From the NCBI GenBank assembly GCA_902576335.1, contig CACGVC010000003.1:1-64000 (forward strand): 64,000 nucleotides of DNA. Direction: 5' to 3'. The first letter of the stretch is position 1, and each line of letters begins with the position of its first letter. Made by a program: the position numbers and the translations under genes. This document shows, in pieces, positions 49,204 to 58,619 of this stretch. Source of the stretch: an uncultured Pelagibacteraceae bacterium (GTDB lineage Bacteria; Pseudomonadota; Alphaproteobacteria; Pelagibacterales; Pelagibacteraceae). Under the pieces are notes generated by a model. The model saw only the letters and a program-made list of their open reading frames with translations, was not told where the DNA came from and ran no database searches.

Positions 49204-50511
49204 TTAGATTTTTAAATTATTTAATTCTTTAATTGTATTCTTTATATCTTTATTTTTTAATTTACCATTTAAAGGTAAAAAAATACTATTTTCTCTAATA
49301 CGTTTTGAATTAGGTAGGTATTCAGAAAATTTATTAAATGCTTTAATCTCATTGCATAAAGGCAATCCATATCCAACACAATCAAAACCTCTATTAAACA
49401 TTGAGTACCTGAAATTTTCTGCTTCTTCTCTGGTATTAAATGTTAAAGGAAAATGCCAATAGGTATTTGTTTCAAATTTAAATGATGCTCTAGGTATAAA
49501 TTTTAAAAAATTTTGATTTAAATTTTCACAGTACAATTTTGCTTGAAATCTCATATTAGATATATTTTTTTCTAAATCGTCTAATGTTTGATTGAGTATT
49601 TCGAGTTGATTATTAGATAAATCAAAATATAATTCGGAAGGAAATTCAGTTCTCAAAATTTCTGGGTTTGAATAAAAAGTATTTTTTATTAATTTTTTGT
49701 TATAAATTTTATTTTTTAATTCTGGATCATTAAATTTTTTTTTAAAAAAAATACTCAATATTTTTAGGTAATAATAAGTTAACATGTTGAAAATCATCTT
49801 GGTGGTTGCTAAACTTATAGTTAGTTGCCAAATATTTAATTTAATCTCAAGGTTTTTTTTGGCTTCTTTTTGAAAATCTTTCATTTCAAATATCAGATTA
49901 TTTAAATATTTTTCATCATTTACAATTAAAATACCACCAGCTAATGAAGCTAAAGTCTTTCCAGTTGATAATGAGCCAATTGAAAAGGTGCCAATGTTTC
50001 CAATATCATAATTCATATACTTGGCGCCGTAAGCTTGAGAAATATCCTCAATAATTATTAATTTTTTTTTTTTAGCAATTTCTAAAATTTGTTCAAGATC
50101 AGGTATAATTCCTGAAAGATATGTAATATGAATAACTCTAGTTTTATCATTAATTTTAGACTTTAAATCCTCAATGTCAAAATTGTGGGTTTCTTTATCC
50201 ATATCAACAAACACGGGTTTACATCCTGCAAGAACGATAGAATTAATCTGGTCTGGTATAGAAATTGGAGTTACTAAAATTTCACTATTTTTTTCAAGAT
50301 TTAAAGATTTGAGACTGACAAATAATCCCGCTCTCCATGAGGAGATTGTAAAAATATTTTTAGTATTAAAAAGTTTTTGTAATTTTTCATATACTATAGA
50401 TTTAATATTTTTTTTTTTTATTCTAAAAAATATTCTAAATAAAGAATGTACCAAGCTTGATAAATTAATATAAAGCTTATGTCTAGGTAATTTATTTTGA
50501 AAAAATAGCAT
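49204..50511 (-). CDS. DegT/DnrJ/EryC1-family aminotransferase
   Basis: The 435-residue PLP-fold protein has ISSWRAGLFVSLKSL (substrate/PLP loop), PVFVDMDKETHNFDI, IIEDISQAYGAKY near 153-165 and STGKTLASLAGG with Lys185, the expected Schiff-base lysine. It therefore looks like an active aminotransferase for a keto-sugar nucleotide, unlike the His-bearing ColD-like protein in the same operon. The N-terminus has an unusual hydrophobic and basic extension (LSSLVHSLFRIFFRIKKK) before the fold. Substrate unknown. It overlaps the upstream membrane-protein gene by 20 bases. Confidence 0.8.
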   Translation of the reverse strand: MLFFQNKLPRHKLYINLSSLVHSLFRIFFRIKKKNIKSIVYEKLQKLFNTKNIFTISSWRAGLFVSLKSLNLEKNSEILVTPISIPDQINSIVLAGCKPVFVDMDKETHNFDIEDLKSKINDKTRVIHITYLSGIIPDLEQILEIAKKKKLIIIEDISQAYGAKYMNYDIGNIGTFSIGSLSTGKTLASLAGGILIVNDEKYLNNLIFEMKDFQKEAKKNLEIKLNIWQLTISLATTKMIFNMLTYYYLKILSIFFKKKFNDPELKNKIYNKKLIKNTFYSNPEILRTEFPSELYFDLSNNQLEILNQTLDDLEKNISNMRFQAKLYCENLNQNFLKFIPRASFKFETNTYWHFPLTFNTREEAENFRYSMFNRGFDCVGYGLPLCNEIKAFNKFSEYLPNSKRIRENSIFLPLNGKLKNKDIKNTIKELNNLKI

Positions 50512-52177
50512 AAATCGAATTAATAAAAAAAGTTAAAATAAGATTTTTTTGCAATTCAATTCTCGCATTTTGAATATTTGAACTTTCATTATTAAAAAAC
50601 TTTTTTAGTAAATAGGTTACTTTATTTGTATATTCAGATTTAAATATATTGCAATTATAAGTACTTCGAATTTCACTAATTATTTCACTTGAAAAACCTT
50701 TTCTTTTCTTAAACTTTTCATTTTTGATTAAATAAATAACTTTAGAATTTTGAGTACTTCTCAATATATAATCTAAGTAAAATAAGTCCCATGTTATTTT
50801 TTGACAAACTTTATGTGGATTTAAATCAAATCCTCTAAAGTTCTCATTTAAACTTTTCGATAATCGTCTCAAGTCAAAGTTCTCTATATCATATGTAATT
50901 TTATAATATTCATTACTCTTGAATTCATCCAAGTAAATATAGGTGATCTGTTCTCGATTATGTAATAATTTTTGATTAGTATTTTCTAATATTATTTTTT
51001 CAGCATAACTTATTTTATACTGTATATTTTTTGCAAAATTGTAATTCTCAAATTGAAGATTAATAATTAATAAAGGAATAAGTGAGAAAAACATAATGTA
51101 TAAAAATTTAATAATTTTATTTTTATGAATATTTTCTGAAACCAAAATTAAAAATAATGTTAAAATTACAGACAACGATGCAAGCGATCTATTACCATAT
51201 CCAAAAAAAAATATTTTTGATTCTGATGCTACATGCATAAGAATTAATAAAAAAGTTGAAATAATAAATGAAATTAAAATTTTTTTTTTTTGTAAATCTC
51301 GATGATAGATTTTAACTCTAAAATATTTAAATATTAGAAAACTTATTGATAATAATAGAAATAAATTAATTAGATTTTTTTTTAAAATTATAATGATTAA
51401 ATCAAGAAAAGAAAAAAAAGTATTAATTAAAAGAAATAAATTTAAAAAAAAATTATGGATTATATGACTAACACTAAAGTTATCAATTCTAAATCTAGAT
51501 ACGTCAGAGCCATCAGGTAATAATAAGCTTTGAGATAAAAATCCAAATAAAATAAAAAAAAATAAAATAGATAAATCTAAAATTATTTTCTTAAATTTAT
51601 TTTTATCAAAAATTAAAAAGGCTATATTCATTCCAACCAATGGCAAAGCACTTTCATAAGTTATAATTAATAAATATAAAAATATTGAGGAAATAAAATA
51701 ATTAAGAATATTTAAATTATTTAAATATTTTTTTAAAAAATAAAAACTTAAAGACCAAAGCAAAATTGAAAGATTACCTGAAATTTGCATACCGGGAGAT
51801 AAAATATTCGTATAAGAAAAAATTGGGAAAAATAAAAAAATTAATGCAAAAAATTTTATTAATGAATTTTTAAAATAATCTTTAAGTGAACTTAAAATAA
51901 TCAATGATGAAGATCCCAAAATTAAAATATTTAATGAATATTGTAATTTAAAACTGTGAGCAAAAAATTGTGAATCTATTGCAAAGAATAGGGCTAACAA
52001 CGGTCTATTATAAAATGCAGGATGTATTGCTTTAAACGACGAAATAAAATCTAAGTTAGAAATTGAATAAATAGTCCAATCATCTACTAAATAAATTCCT
52101 TCAAAAAAACCGTAAAAATAAATACTTATAAAAAAAATAAAAATAATAATTTCCTTTTTATGAATTAGAGTTTTCAT
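50492..52177 (-). CDS. Polytopic membrane protein with DDW motif, candidate GT-C glycosyltransferase
   Basis: The 561-residue protein has about 10-11 transmembrane segments and a C-terminal soluble part from about residue 375. After helix 1 comes YLVDDWTIYSIS with Asp32-Asp33, then FYNRPLLALFFAID, resembling oligosaccharyltransferase-like and arabinosyl/mannosyl GT-C proteins in layout. It parallels the protein at 46.0 kb. It is 44 bases downstream of a UbiA prenyltransferase gene, which could supply a polyprenyl-phosphate pentose donor. Function is inferred; I recognise no named family. Confidence 0.6.
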   Translation of the reverse strand: MKTLIHKKEIIIFIFFISIYFYGFFEGIYLVDDWTIYSISNLDFISSFKAIHPAFYNRPLLALFFAIDSQFFAHSFKLQYSLNILILGSSSLIILSSLKDYFKNSLIKFFALIFLFFPIFSYTNILSPGMQISGNLSILLWSLSFYFLKKYLNNLNILNYFISSIFLYLLIITYESALPLVGMNIAFLIFDKNKFKKIILDLSILFFFILFGFLSQSLLLPDGSDVSRFRIDNFSVSHIIHNFFLNLFLLINTFFSFLDLIIIILKKNLINLFLLLSISFLIFKYFRVKIYHRDLQKKKILISFIISTFLLILMHVASESKIFFFGYGNRSLASLSVILTLFLILVSENIHKNKIIKFLYIMFFSLIPLLIINLQFENYNFAKNIQYKISYAEKIILENTNQKLLHNREQITYIYLDEFKSNEYYKITYDIENFDLRRLSKSLNENFRGFDLNPHKVCQKITWDLFYLDYILRSTQNSKVIYLIKNEKFKKRKGFSSEIISEIRSTYNCNIFKSEYTNKVTYLLKKFFNNESSNIQNARIELQKNLILTFFINSIYAIFSK

Positions 52178-52221
52178 GTTTATTATATTTTTTAAATTAT
52201 AGCTGTAAGAACACTATAATC

Positions 52222-53148
52222 CTATAATTCAATTGGTGCTAAAAATATATTAAGAAAATTTAATCGATTTTGTAATGCATAAATTGAAGTAAAAATTATT
52301 AAAAATATCAACAAGATTAATTCTTTACTTCTATAAAGCTTTTCTGGTGTTTGCGCTATTGAGTTTTTGCTAAGACCTAACCTAAAGTAAACTGTAAATA
52401 AACCTACTATAAATGGAAAAGTTAAAATAAATTCAATTTTGTATTTAATTAAAAATATTCCCAAAAAAAACGGCACACACATTGCAAAAAAGAAAGAGAG
52501 GCAAAGTAGAATACTTTCATCATAATATTTGAAAGATTTTCTATATTTAAAGGCTAATTGTTTATTATTCAAATATTTATATTCTGCATACCTTTTCATT
52601 GTCATTAAAAAGGCTCCGCCTGTCCAAAAAACAATTAAAAGACTACTAGGAGGAAAAATTGTATCAATTAAAATAAACCAACCCAATAAAAATCTAATAA
52701 CATTATTAAACGATTCCGAAATTATATCTAAATATGGTTTATCTTTAGTTCTGATTGGTGGAATATTATAAAACCATCCTGATACAATAAAAAGAAACAA
52801 GGTAATTTTATAAAAAAAATTAAAACCAATAATAAGTAAAAAAGAACTAGTTACCAAAAGAAAATAAACAGACAATAGAGAAGATAATGAAATTTTTTTT
52901 TTAACAAAACTTCTTTTTTTTTTTATTGGATGAAATTTGTCATATTTTGAGTCTAAGTGCTCATTTATTAAATAATTTGAAGATGCTGCCAACGAGGAAG
53001 ATAATAAGCATAAAAATAAATTTAATAAATTTTCAGTAAGATTTTCATAATTTCCAATAAAAAAAAGACTTGCTAAAAAACCTGGTATTATGAAAATATT
53101 TTTGAACCAATGATCTAGTCTTAAGGATTTTATTATTTGGTCAGTCAT
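52222..53148 (-). CDS. UbiA-family prenyltransferase, decaprenyl-phosphate phosphoribosyltransferase-like
   Basis: The 308-residue protein has about eight transmembrane helices, the start LRLDHWFKNIFIIPGFLAS and the first Asp/Asn-rich motif in NYLINEHLDSKYDKFHPIKK near residue 58. These, with FYNIPPIRTKDKPYLDII and MKRYAEYKYL, match the DPPR-synthase branch (mycobacterial Rv3806c, NoeC) rather than the ubiquinone UbiA. DPPR synthase joins polyprenyl phosphate to PRPP, the first step to lipid-linked ribose or arabinose. The DPPR assignment over other UbiA functions rests on motifs recalled from memory. It overlaps the GT2 gene upstream by 8 bases. Confidence 0.75.
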   Translation of the reverse strand: MTDQIIKSLRLDHWFKNIFIIPGFLASLFFIGNYENLTENLLNLFLCLLSSSLAASSNYLINEHLDSKYDKFHPIKKKRSFVKKKISLSSLLSVYFLLVTSSFLLIIGFNFFYKITLFLFIVSGWFYNIPPIRTKDKPYLDIISESFNNVIRFLLGWFILIDTIFPPSSLLIVFWTGGAFLMTMKRYAEYKYLNNKQLAFKYRKSFKYYDESILLCLSFFFAMCVPFFLGIFLIKYKIEFILTFPFIVGLFTVYFRLGLSKNSIAQTPEKLYRSKELILLIFLIIFTSIYALQNRLNFLNIFLAPIEL

Positions 53149-53935
53149 TATTTTTTCTAAAAGATATATACAAAATTTTAAACATATCTAAAGGTAAAAT
53201 CTTACTTAAAATTCTTAAAGTAATCGGAATGACAAAAATTAAGCTCAATAAAAAGTTATTTTTCATCAGAAAAAATAATAAATAAAATTCTGATTGTATA
53301 GTTTTCAAATTGCGTCTTCTTTTAAAAGTATTAACATCAAGATTCGAATAAACTAAAGTTTTTTGTATGTTACCAATTTTTAATTTATTCATAAAAGACA
53401 TTAACCATAAAGCATAATCTTCCATGAAAGGAATCTCTGGATATCCACCAATTTTTAAAATTTTTTTTTTATTGTATATAACTGTCATATGATTTATTGG
53501 ATTTCTAAATATTAAATTAATTAAAAATATATACTTAGGCATAATTTTGACCAATTTTTTCCCTTCGAATTTTTCACATAAGTTGCTTCCTAATATGTCT
53601 AATTTATTATTTTTAAAAAATTTTAATTGCTCTTCAAATCTTTTTTTTGAATTTTTGTCATCAGCATCACATCTAAAAACAAGATCATTTTTAGTTTTAT
53701 TTAAACCAAAGTTTAGTATTTTTGAAAGGCTAGTTTTTTTTTTATAGTATATTTTTATTCGTTTATTATTTTTTAGTTTAAAAAATAAATTTTTTTTTTT
53801 CTTGTCTACTATTCCATCAACTATAATTACAAAATCATCAAATTTTTTAGAATTATTTAAAATAGACCTTAACGAATTTTCTAAATCGCTAAATTTAATT
53901 CCATTATGTACTGGCATTAAAACAGAAAATTTCAT
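53141..53935 (-). CDS. GT2-family glycosyltransferase
   Basis: The 264-residue protein has FSVLMPVHNGIKFSDLENSL at the N-terminus, FVIIVDGIVDK and the DxD motif VFRCDADDKNSKKRF near residue 91, then FMEDYALWLMSFM, a typical GT2 acceptor-side segment. The C-terminal part is hydrophobic (FLLSLIFVIPITLRIL) and may contact the membrane. It resembles rhamnosyl/galactosyl transferases of O-antigen clusters; specificity is unknown. It overlaps the GT4 gene by 4 bases. Confidence 0.82.
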   Translation of the reverse strand: MKFSVLMPVHNGIKFSDLENSLRSILNNSKKFDDFVIIVDGIVDKKKKNLFFKLKNNKRIKIYYKKKTSLSKILNFGLNKTKNDLVFRCDADDKNSKKRFEEQLKFFKNNKLDILGSNLCEKFEGKKLVKIMPKYIFLINLIFRNPINHMTVIYNKKKILKIGGYPEIPFMEDYALWLMSFMNKLKIGNIQKTLVYSNLDVNTFKRRRNLKTIQSEFYLLFFLMKNNFLLSLIFVIPITLRILSKILPLDMFKILYISFRKNND

Positions 53936-55008
53936 ATTTGAATATTTTTTTGAATAATTTTTTTTAAAGTTAAAAAACTAAAATTTTTTTTGTAATAATC
54001 TCTAATTTTTTTTGTCTCGTTTTTTTTTTTAATTAAATGTATAATTTTATTTTTCATCTCATTTAAATTTGAGCATTTAAATATAAATTTATTAGCATTA
54101 ATATTACCTAAATTAAATGAGATTGAACTCTTACCTAGTGATAAAGCTTCTATAATAGTTACTGGAAATACTTCTGTAATTGATGTGGAAATTAAATAAT
54201 TACACTTTTTTAATGAACTAATAATATTTTTTTTTGTTCCTTTGATAAAAATAACATTTTTGATATTTTTTTTTTTAATAAACTTTTTAACTTTAGATAA
54301 ATAATTATAATTATAATTTGTATAGCAAATTACAAACTTGATATTTAAATTTTTAAGCTGATTTGCTAAATTAACAAATTTCATTTGACACTTGATATGA
54401 TCAACATAACCAATGTTAAGTAATATTTTATTATCATTTTGTTTAAATTTGTAATTTCTATATTTCTCAAATCTTGAAGTGTTAAAATATTTTATAATTT
54501 TTGATTTTGAAAAATATTTTACAAACAATAAATCAATATTTCTAAAATTTTCAAATTTTGTGGAGAATGTAAAAAAATAGTCTAATTTTCTAAGAATTAG
54601 ATACATAAAAAACATATATGGTATCCAAATAATAAATCTTAAAAAATACGAAAGTTTCATTGAGTAAGGAAAAATTGAAACCCCATGACTAAATAAGCAA
54701 GTTTTTATTCTCAAGTTTTGAGCCGAATAAATAAAAATTTCAGAGATAAAAGTTTGCAAACTTTCAACTATGACTAAATCAGGATTAAAATTTTTGATTA
54801 TTTTTTTAGCTCTTAAATTATACATCCTAGATCTTGGTAATAATCTATAGAAACTCTTATCATAAGAATTTCCAAAAAATGATTTTGATGTCACTAGTTT
54901 ATAATTATTTCCCTTTTCCTTTAAAATTTTTTTATGAAAATAAGAAGATACGCCTAATCCTGTTTTATTGGTGGGGTAAATTTCTTTTGTAATATGGAGA
55001 ATTTTCAT
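53932..55008 (-). CDS. GT4-family glycosyltransferase
   Basis: The 358-residue GT-B protein begins KILHITKEIYPTNKTGLGVS, has a central ILLNIGYVDHIKCQMKFVNLA and ends with the nucleotide-sugar site STSITEVFPVTIIEALSLGK, in which the GT4 E-x7-E motif is present (EVFPVTIIE). It transfers a sugar in the cytoplasm while building the lipid-linked repeat unit. Donor unknown. It overlaps genes on both sides by 4 bases. Confidence 0.85.
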   Translation of the reverse strand: MKILHITKEIYPTNKTGLGVSSYFHKKILKEKGNNYKLVTSKSFFGNSYDKSFYRLLPRSRMYNLRAKKIIKNFNPDLVIVESLQTFISEIFIYSAQNLRIKTCLFSHGVSIFPYSMKLSYFLRFIIWIPYMFFMYLILRKLDYFFTFSTKFENFRNIDLLFVKYFSKSKIIKYFNTSRFEKYRNYKFKQNDNKILLNIGYVDHIKCQMKFVNLANQLKNLNIKFVICYTNYNYNYLSKVKKFIKKKNIKNVIFIKGTKKNIISSLKKCNYLISTSITEVFPVTIIEALSLGKSSISFNLGNINANKFIFKCSNLNEMKNKIIHLIKKKNETKKIRDYYKKNFSFLTLKKIIQKNIQI

Positions 55009-56195
55009 TTAATTTTTGTTTTGATCAATCTTATAACTACTTCAGTGAACCAAATAATAATTATCAATTTAAGGCAAAAACCAAAATTATGAACAAAATT
55101 TCCTCTTAAAGCCATAATTATCAAATAAATAGAAATAACATAAATAAACTTATCAGATTTAAATATAAATTTAGTTACAAAACCAAACGTCAGAAAATAA
55201 ATCAAAAAGACCCAATGATATAAATAGATCGAGTCAATTCCCCTCGTTGAATAATTTTTCATTAAATTTGATGGGTAATAGTTTATTAAATCATTATTAA
55301 AATAAAAAAAGTTGTTCAGAAAAAACTTTATATTATCTTTAAATACTTCAACATAATCTAGGTAAATTAACTGGTTGATTGCTTTTACTGAACTGATGAA
55401 TAAGCTATTTGTTTCCCAATAAAAAGAGAGTAAAAATGCTCCTCCTCTTGTTAATAAATCTCTATAAAAAACTATAAAAAATAAAATCAATATTAATAAT
55501 ACAGAATATTTAAAATTTATTTTATCAGAATAAATTGCTAGAAAATAAATAAAAATTATAAATAATTCAATTCTTGATAATGTAATTATGTTATAAAAAA
55601 ATAGAGATACAAGAAAAATAAATCCGATGTTATTTTTTTTTAAGATTAAATAAAAGGAACAAATCAATAATATATTTATATGAGTATTTCTTTTATCCAA
55701 AAAATTATAATAAATATAATACCTATCAAGACTTTTTTCATAAGAACCTAAAAAAATATTATTTACGTGGAAAGATGAAATATTAAAAATATCGATCAAT
55801 AAAAAAAAATAGGCAACCAAACAAACAAATGTAATTGCAAGAATATATTCCTCATTTTTTTTTTTAGATTTAAATATTGTTGGAATTTTAATTAAAATAA
55901 TAGCTAAAATTAAAAATGTAAAAAAATAAAAAAAAGATATTCTGTAAGATGAAAATAATTTTAAGTTATCCCAAATAAACCATCTTAGCTCTGCCTCGCT
56001 TATATTTATAAAAAAATTACTTAAGAAAATATTAAAATTATTATCTTTTACATCTAGAAAATTTCCTTTGAATAAAACCCAATCGTAATTAATAATTTTA
56101 TCAATATAATTAAAAAAAAATGTTGGTACAAAATAATAATAAATAGACAATATAAATATAAAAACAAAAAATAAATAATTTTTTTTATAATTCAT
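55005..56195 (-). CDS. Polytopic membrane protein, candidate O-antigen polymerase (Wzy-like)
   Basis: The 396-residue protein has about ten transmembrane helices separated by short loops and a larger loop rich in aromatic residues. Size and position next to the flippase gene and between glycosyltransferase genes fit a Wzy polymerase, a family with little sequence conservation. FLLSFYWETNSLF and NYSTRGIDSIYLYHW lie in the large loop. EpsG-like or other membrane roles are possible. It overlaps the flippase gene by 11 bases. Confidence 0.5.
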   Translation of the reverse strand: MNYKKNYLFFVFIFILSIYYYFVPTFFFNYIDKIINYDWVLFKGNFLDVKDNNFNIFLSNFFINISEAELRWFIWDNLKLFSSYRISFFYFFTFLILAIILIKIPTIFKSKKKNEEYILAITFVCLVAYFFLLIDIFNISSFHVNNIFLGSYEKSLDRYYIYYNFLDKRNTHINILLICSFYLILKKNNIGFIFLVSLFFYNIITLSRIELFIIFIYFLAIYSDKINFKYSVLLILILFFIVFYRDLLTRGGAFLLSFYWETNSLFISSVKAINQLIYLDYVEVFKDNIKFFLNNFFYFNNDLINYYPSNLMKNYSTRGIDSIYLYHWVFLIYFLTFGFVTKFIFKSDKFIYVISIYLIIMALRGNFVHNFGFCLKLIIIIWFTEVVIRLIKTKIK

Positions 56196-57333
56196 AATTT
56201 TGAAACTTTTTTCTAAAAAAAATAAAAACAGTTATCAAATTAAAGATCTGTATTACGAATAAACTAATAGCAAAACTTTTTAGATCATTTGCATAAAACG
56301 TAAATAATATTAATAATACCAACATATTTAGGAAATTTATTATTAATAAATAATTTTCATAGAGATTTTTGTACATTCTATCGTACCATAATCCAGAAGT
56401 AGAATTTAAAATAAAAGATGATGACATTAAGAATATTTCAAATTTGTAATTTTTTAGTTCATAGATATACAAAAAAATTTTATTTAAGTTTTTAAATTTT
56501 TCTAAAAAATAAATTTCATTTAAGTTTAAATTCCAAAAATTAATAATTAACATAATTAAAAACAATATAGAAAAAAGTAGAATTAATTTAAAAACAATTC
56601 CTAAATATTTTCTTATTTTTTTTCCAGATGTGATTTTAAACCTTTCCTCCCTAAAAAAAATTTCTGAAAAAATTTGAAAAATAGAACTAATTCTGTTTAT
56701 AAGAAAATAAGATATTAAAATTTTTGGAAAAAAAAGTGAAATAAAAATCTTATCTAAAGAAAATAATGATGATCCCAAAAATGTAATAAGTGAGCTTTTA
56801 AAGGAGTATCCATTTTTATTAAAACTAATCTCTATTTTTCCGTAAATATATACTGAGGCAATTAAATTTATTAGTGTAAAAAATAAAATTAAATTTAAAA
56901 AAGAAACCTCTAAAAGAATAGAAAAGTAAACTGAAAAAAACTTAAGAATCGCTACAAAAAACAAATATTTAGAGTTTGAAGTTAGCATATCTTTGTATGC
57001 AGCTTTTGCTGATATTAAATTTATCCAACATAAATTTAAACTCAAAATAATGAAAACAAAACCAATCAAAAAATCATATTTAATTGAGCAAAATATGAAA
57101 ATTAAAATTTTTAAGCATAAGTAAAATATTAAAATTTCCTTTCTTATTGATATGGTCCTTTTATTTTGAAAAAAAAACTGAATAGATCCAAAAACTCCAT
57201 TCAATAAACTTGAAATCGAAATTAGCTGAATATAAATAAAAAAGTCATCCGTAAAATCTTTTGCCAAAATTAAAAAATAAAACTGAAAAAAAATAGATAG
57301 AGAAGAATAAATGTAAAAAGTTTTTCTACTCAA
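56185..57333 (-). CDS. Polysaccharide flippase-like membrane protein (Wzx-like)
   Basis: The 382-residue protein has about eleven hydrophobic helices and the Wzx/MATE-style start (YIYSSLSIFFQFYFLILAKD, then FFIYIQLISISSLLNGVFG). A Wzx would move the undecaprenyl-linked repeat across the inner membrane. It is shorter than usual flippases (400-480), so it may be diverged or slightly reduced. Its place between ligase and polymerase candidates supports the role, which is not proven by any single motif. Confidence 0.6.
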   Translation of the reverse strand: MSRKTFYIYSSLSIFFQFYFLILAKDFTDDFFIYIQLISISSLLNGVFGSIQFFFQNKRTISIRKEILIFYLCLKILIFIFCSIKYDFLIGFVFIILSLNLCWINLISAKAAYKDMLTSNSKYLFFVAILKFFSVYFSILLEVSFLNLILFFTLINLIASVYIYGKIEISFNKNGYSFKSSLITFLGSSLFSLDKIFISLFFPKILISYFLINRISSIFQIFSEIFFREERFKITSGKKIRKYLGIVFKLILLFSILFLIMLIINFWNLNLNEIYFLEKFKNLNKIFLYIYELKNYKFEIFLMSSSFILNSTSGLWYDRMYKNLYENYLLIINFLNMLVLLILFTFYANDLKSFAISLFVIQIFNLITVFIFFRKKFQNYEL

Positions 57334-57349
57334 TTTTAGAGCCCATTAA

Positions 57350-58597
57350 TTACTTTAATGTCTTATAATTACCCAATTTGTTTAGAGAATTAAACATTAA
57401 ACCAAGCACTAACCAATATTGTGACCCATTCCATGTTGTAAAAAAACTACCATTTGATGATAATGGCCATATATAAGCTAGATATAGACTAAAGGAACAA
57501 ATAAATAAGTAAAATTCTATTTTATCTATCTGATTTTTGGTGAATAAAAATTTAAATGATTTTAAAACTATAATTAAATTAAAAGCTATAAATAAAAATA
57601 ATCCTAATAATCCTGTTTCAGACATTAGCTCTAAATATAAATTATGCGGATGTGTAGAGCATAGTTGATGTCCATTTTCAGGTCTTAAGTCATTTAGCTC
57701 TATATCGCAATCAACTCTAAAATTTTTTACACCAACACCATTTAAAGGATTTTTTTTCCATAAACGATATCCTGAGCTATATAATTTTCCATAAGTACTA
57801 TCCTCAAAATTTAAAATTATATTTTTAAAATCCCCGTACCTATTTTGTACATGTGAACTATTGAAATTAATTAAAATAATTAAACTTAAGAAAAGTGTAA
57901 GAATTAAAATTTTATATTTTTTTAAAAAAATTAAAGTTAATATTAAGCTAAAGCAAAATAATAAAAAAGCCATTCTTTCACCTGTAATCAATATAATTAT
58001 CGTACTTGAAATAATAAAAAGAATTAATTGAAATATTTTTTTTTTATTTTTAAAAAAATTATATAAGAAATAACTCATTAAAATTATGCAAAATTTTTGC
58101 AGATATGATCCTGCGATCAATTCATCACCAAAGAAACCCGCAAATCTATCTCCATGATCAGGATAACCGAATATGTCTTTACCAAAAAAAAATTGTATTA
58201 AAATATCTACTTTTGTTAAAAAAATAATTAATATCCAAAATATAAAAACTTTCTCTAAAGTAATTCTTTGAAAAGCAAAAAAATATATACATCCAAAAAA
58301 TAATATAAACCTGATAAAGAAAAATGAAGTTTTTAATGATGATAAAAAATTTGTTGCAAAAAAAGAGTTTATTAAAATATAAAAATAGAAAGTTAAAATT
58401 ATTAAAATAAATTTTTCCTTAAATACCAAAAATTTATTTTCTCTTTTTGCCAATATGATAAAAAAAATTGAGCATAATAATGTCAAAAAATTAACAAAAG
58501 GTGAACCAAGAATATAAAAAATAGGGCTAATTAAAATTAAAACATCTAATAAATACTTTAAATCAAAATTTATTTTTTTCTGTAAGTAGTATTTCAT
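57350..58597 (-). CDS. O-antigen ligase/polymerase family protein (WaaL-like)
   Basis: The 415-residue protein has about eleven transmembrane helices and a large periplasmic loop with NPLNGVGVKNFRVDC and THPHNLYLELMSETGLLGLF, the Wzy_C signature in which the histidine is needed for ligation. It either ligates the polysaccharide to lipid A-core or polymerises repeats; the H-x-x-N/E pattern is shared by both. It is divergent from the plus-strand WecA-type gene over 22 bases. Confidence 0.82.
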   Translation of the reverse strand: MKYYLQKKINFDLKYLLDVLILISPIFYILGSPFVNFLTLLCSIFFIILAKRENKFLVFKEKFILIILTFYFYILINSFFATNFLSSLKTSFFFIRFILFFGCIYFFAFQRITLEKVFIFWILIIFLTKVDILIQFFFGKDIFGYPDHGDRFAGFFGDELIAGSYLQKFCIILMSYFLYNFFKNKKKIFQLILFIISSTIIILITGERMAFLLFCFSLILTLIFLKKYKILILTLFLSLIILINFNSSHVQNRYGDFKNIILNFEDSTYGKLYSSGYRLWKKNPLNGVGVKNFRVDCDIELNDLRPENGHQLCSTHPHNLYLELMSETGLLGLFLFIAFNLIIVLKSFKFLFTKNQIDKIEFYLFICSFSLYLAYIWPLSSNGSFFTTWNGSQYWLVLGLMFNSLNKLGNYKTLK

Positions 58598-58619
58598 TTA
58601 TAGTAATTATATTTACACA

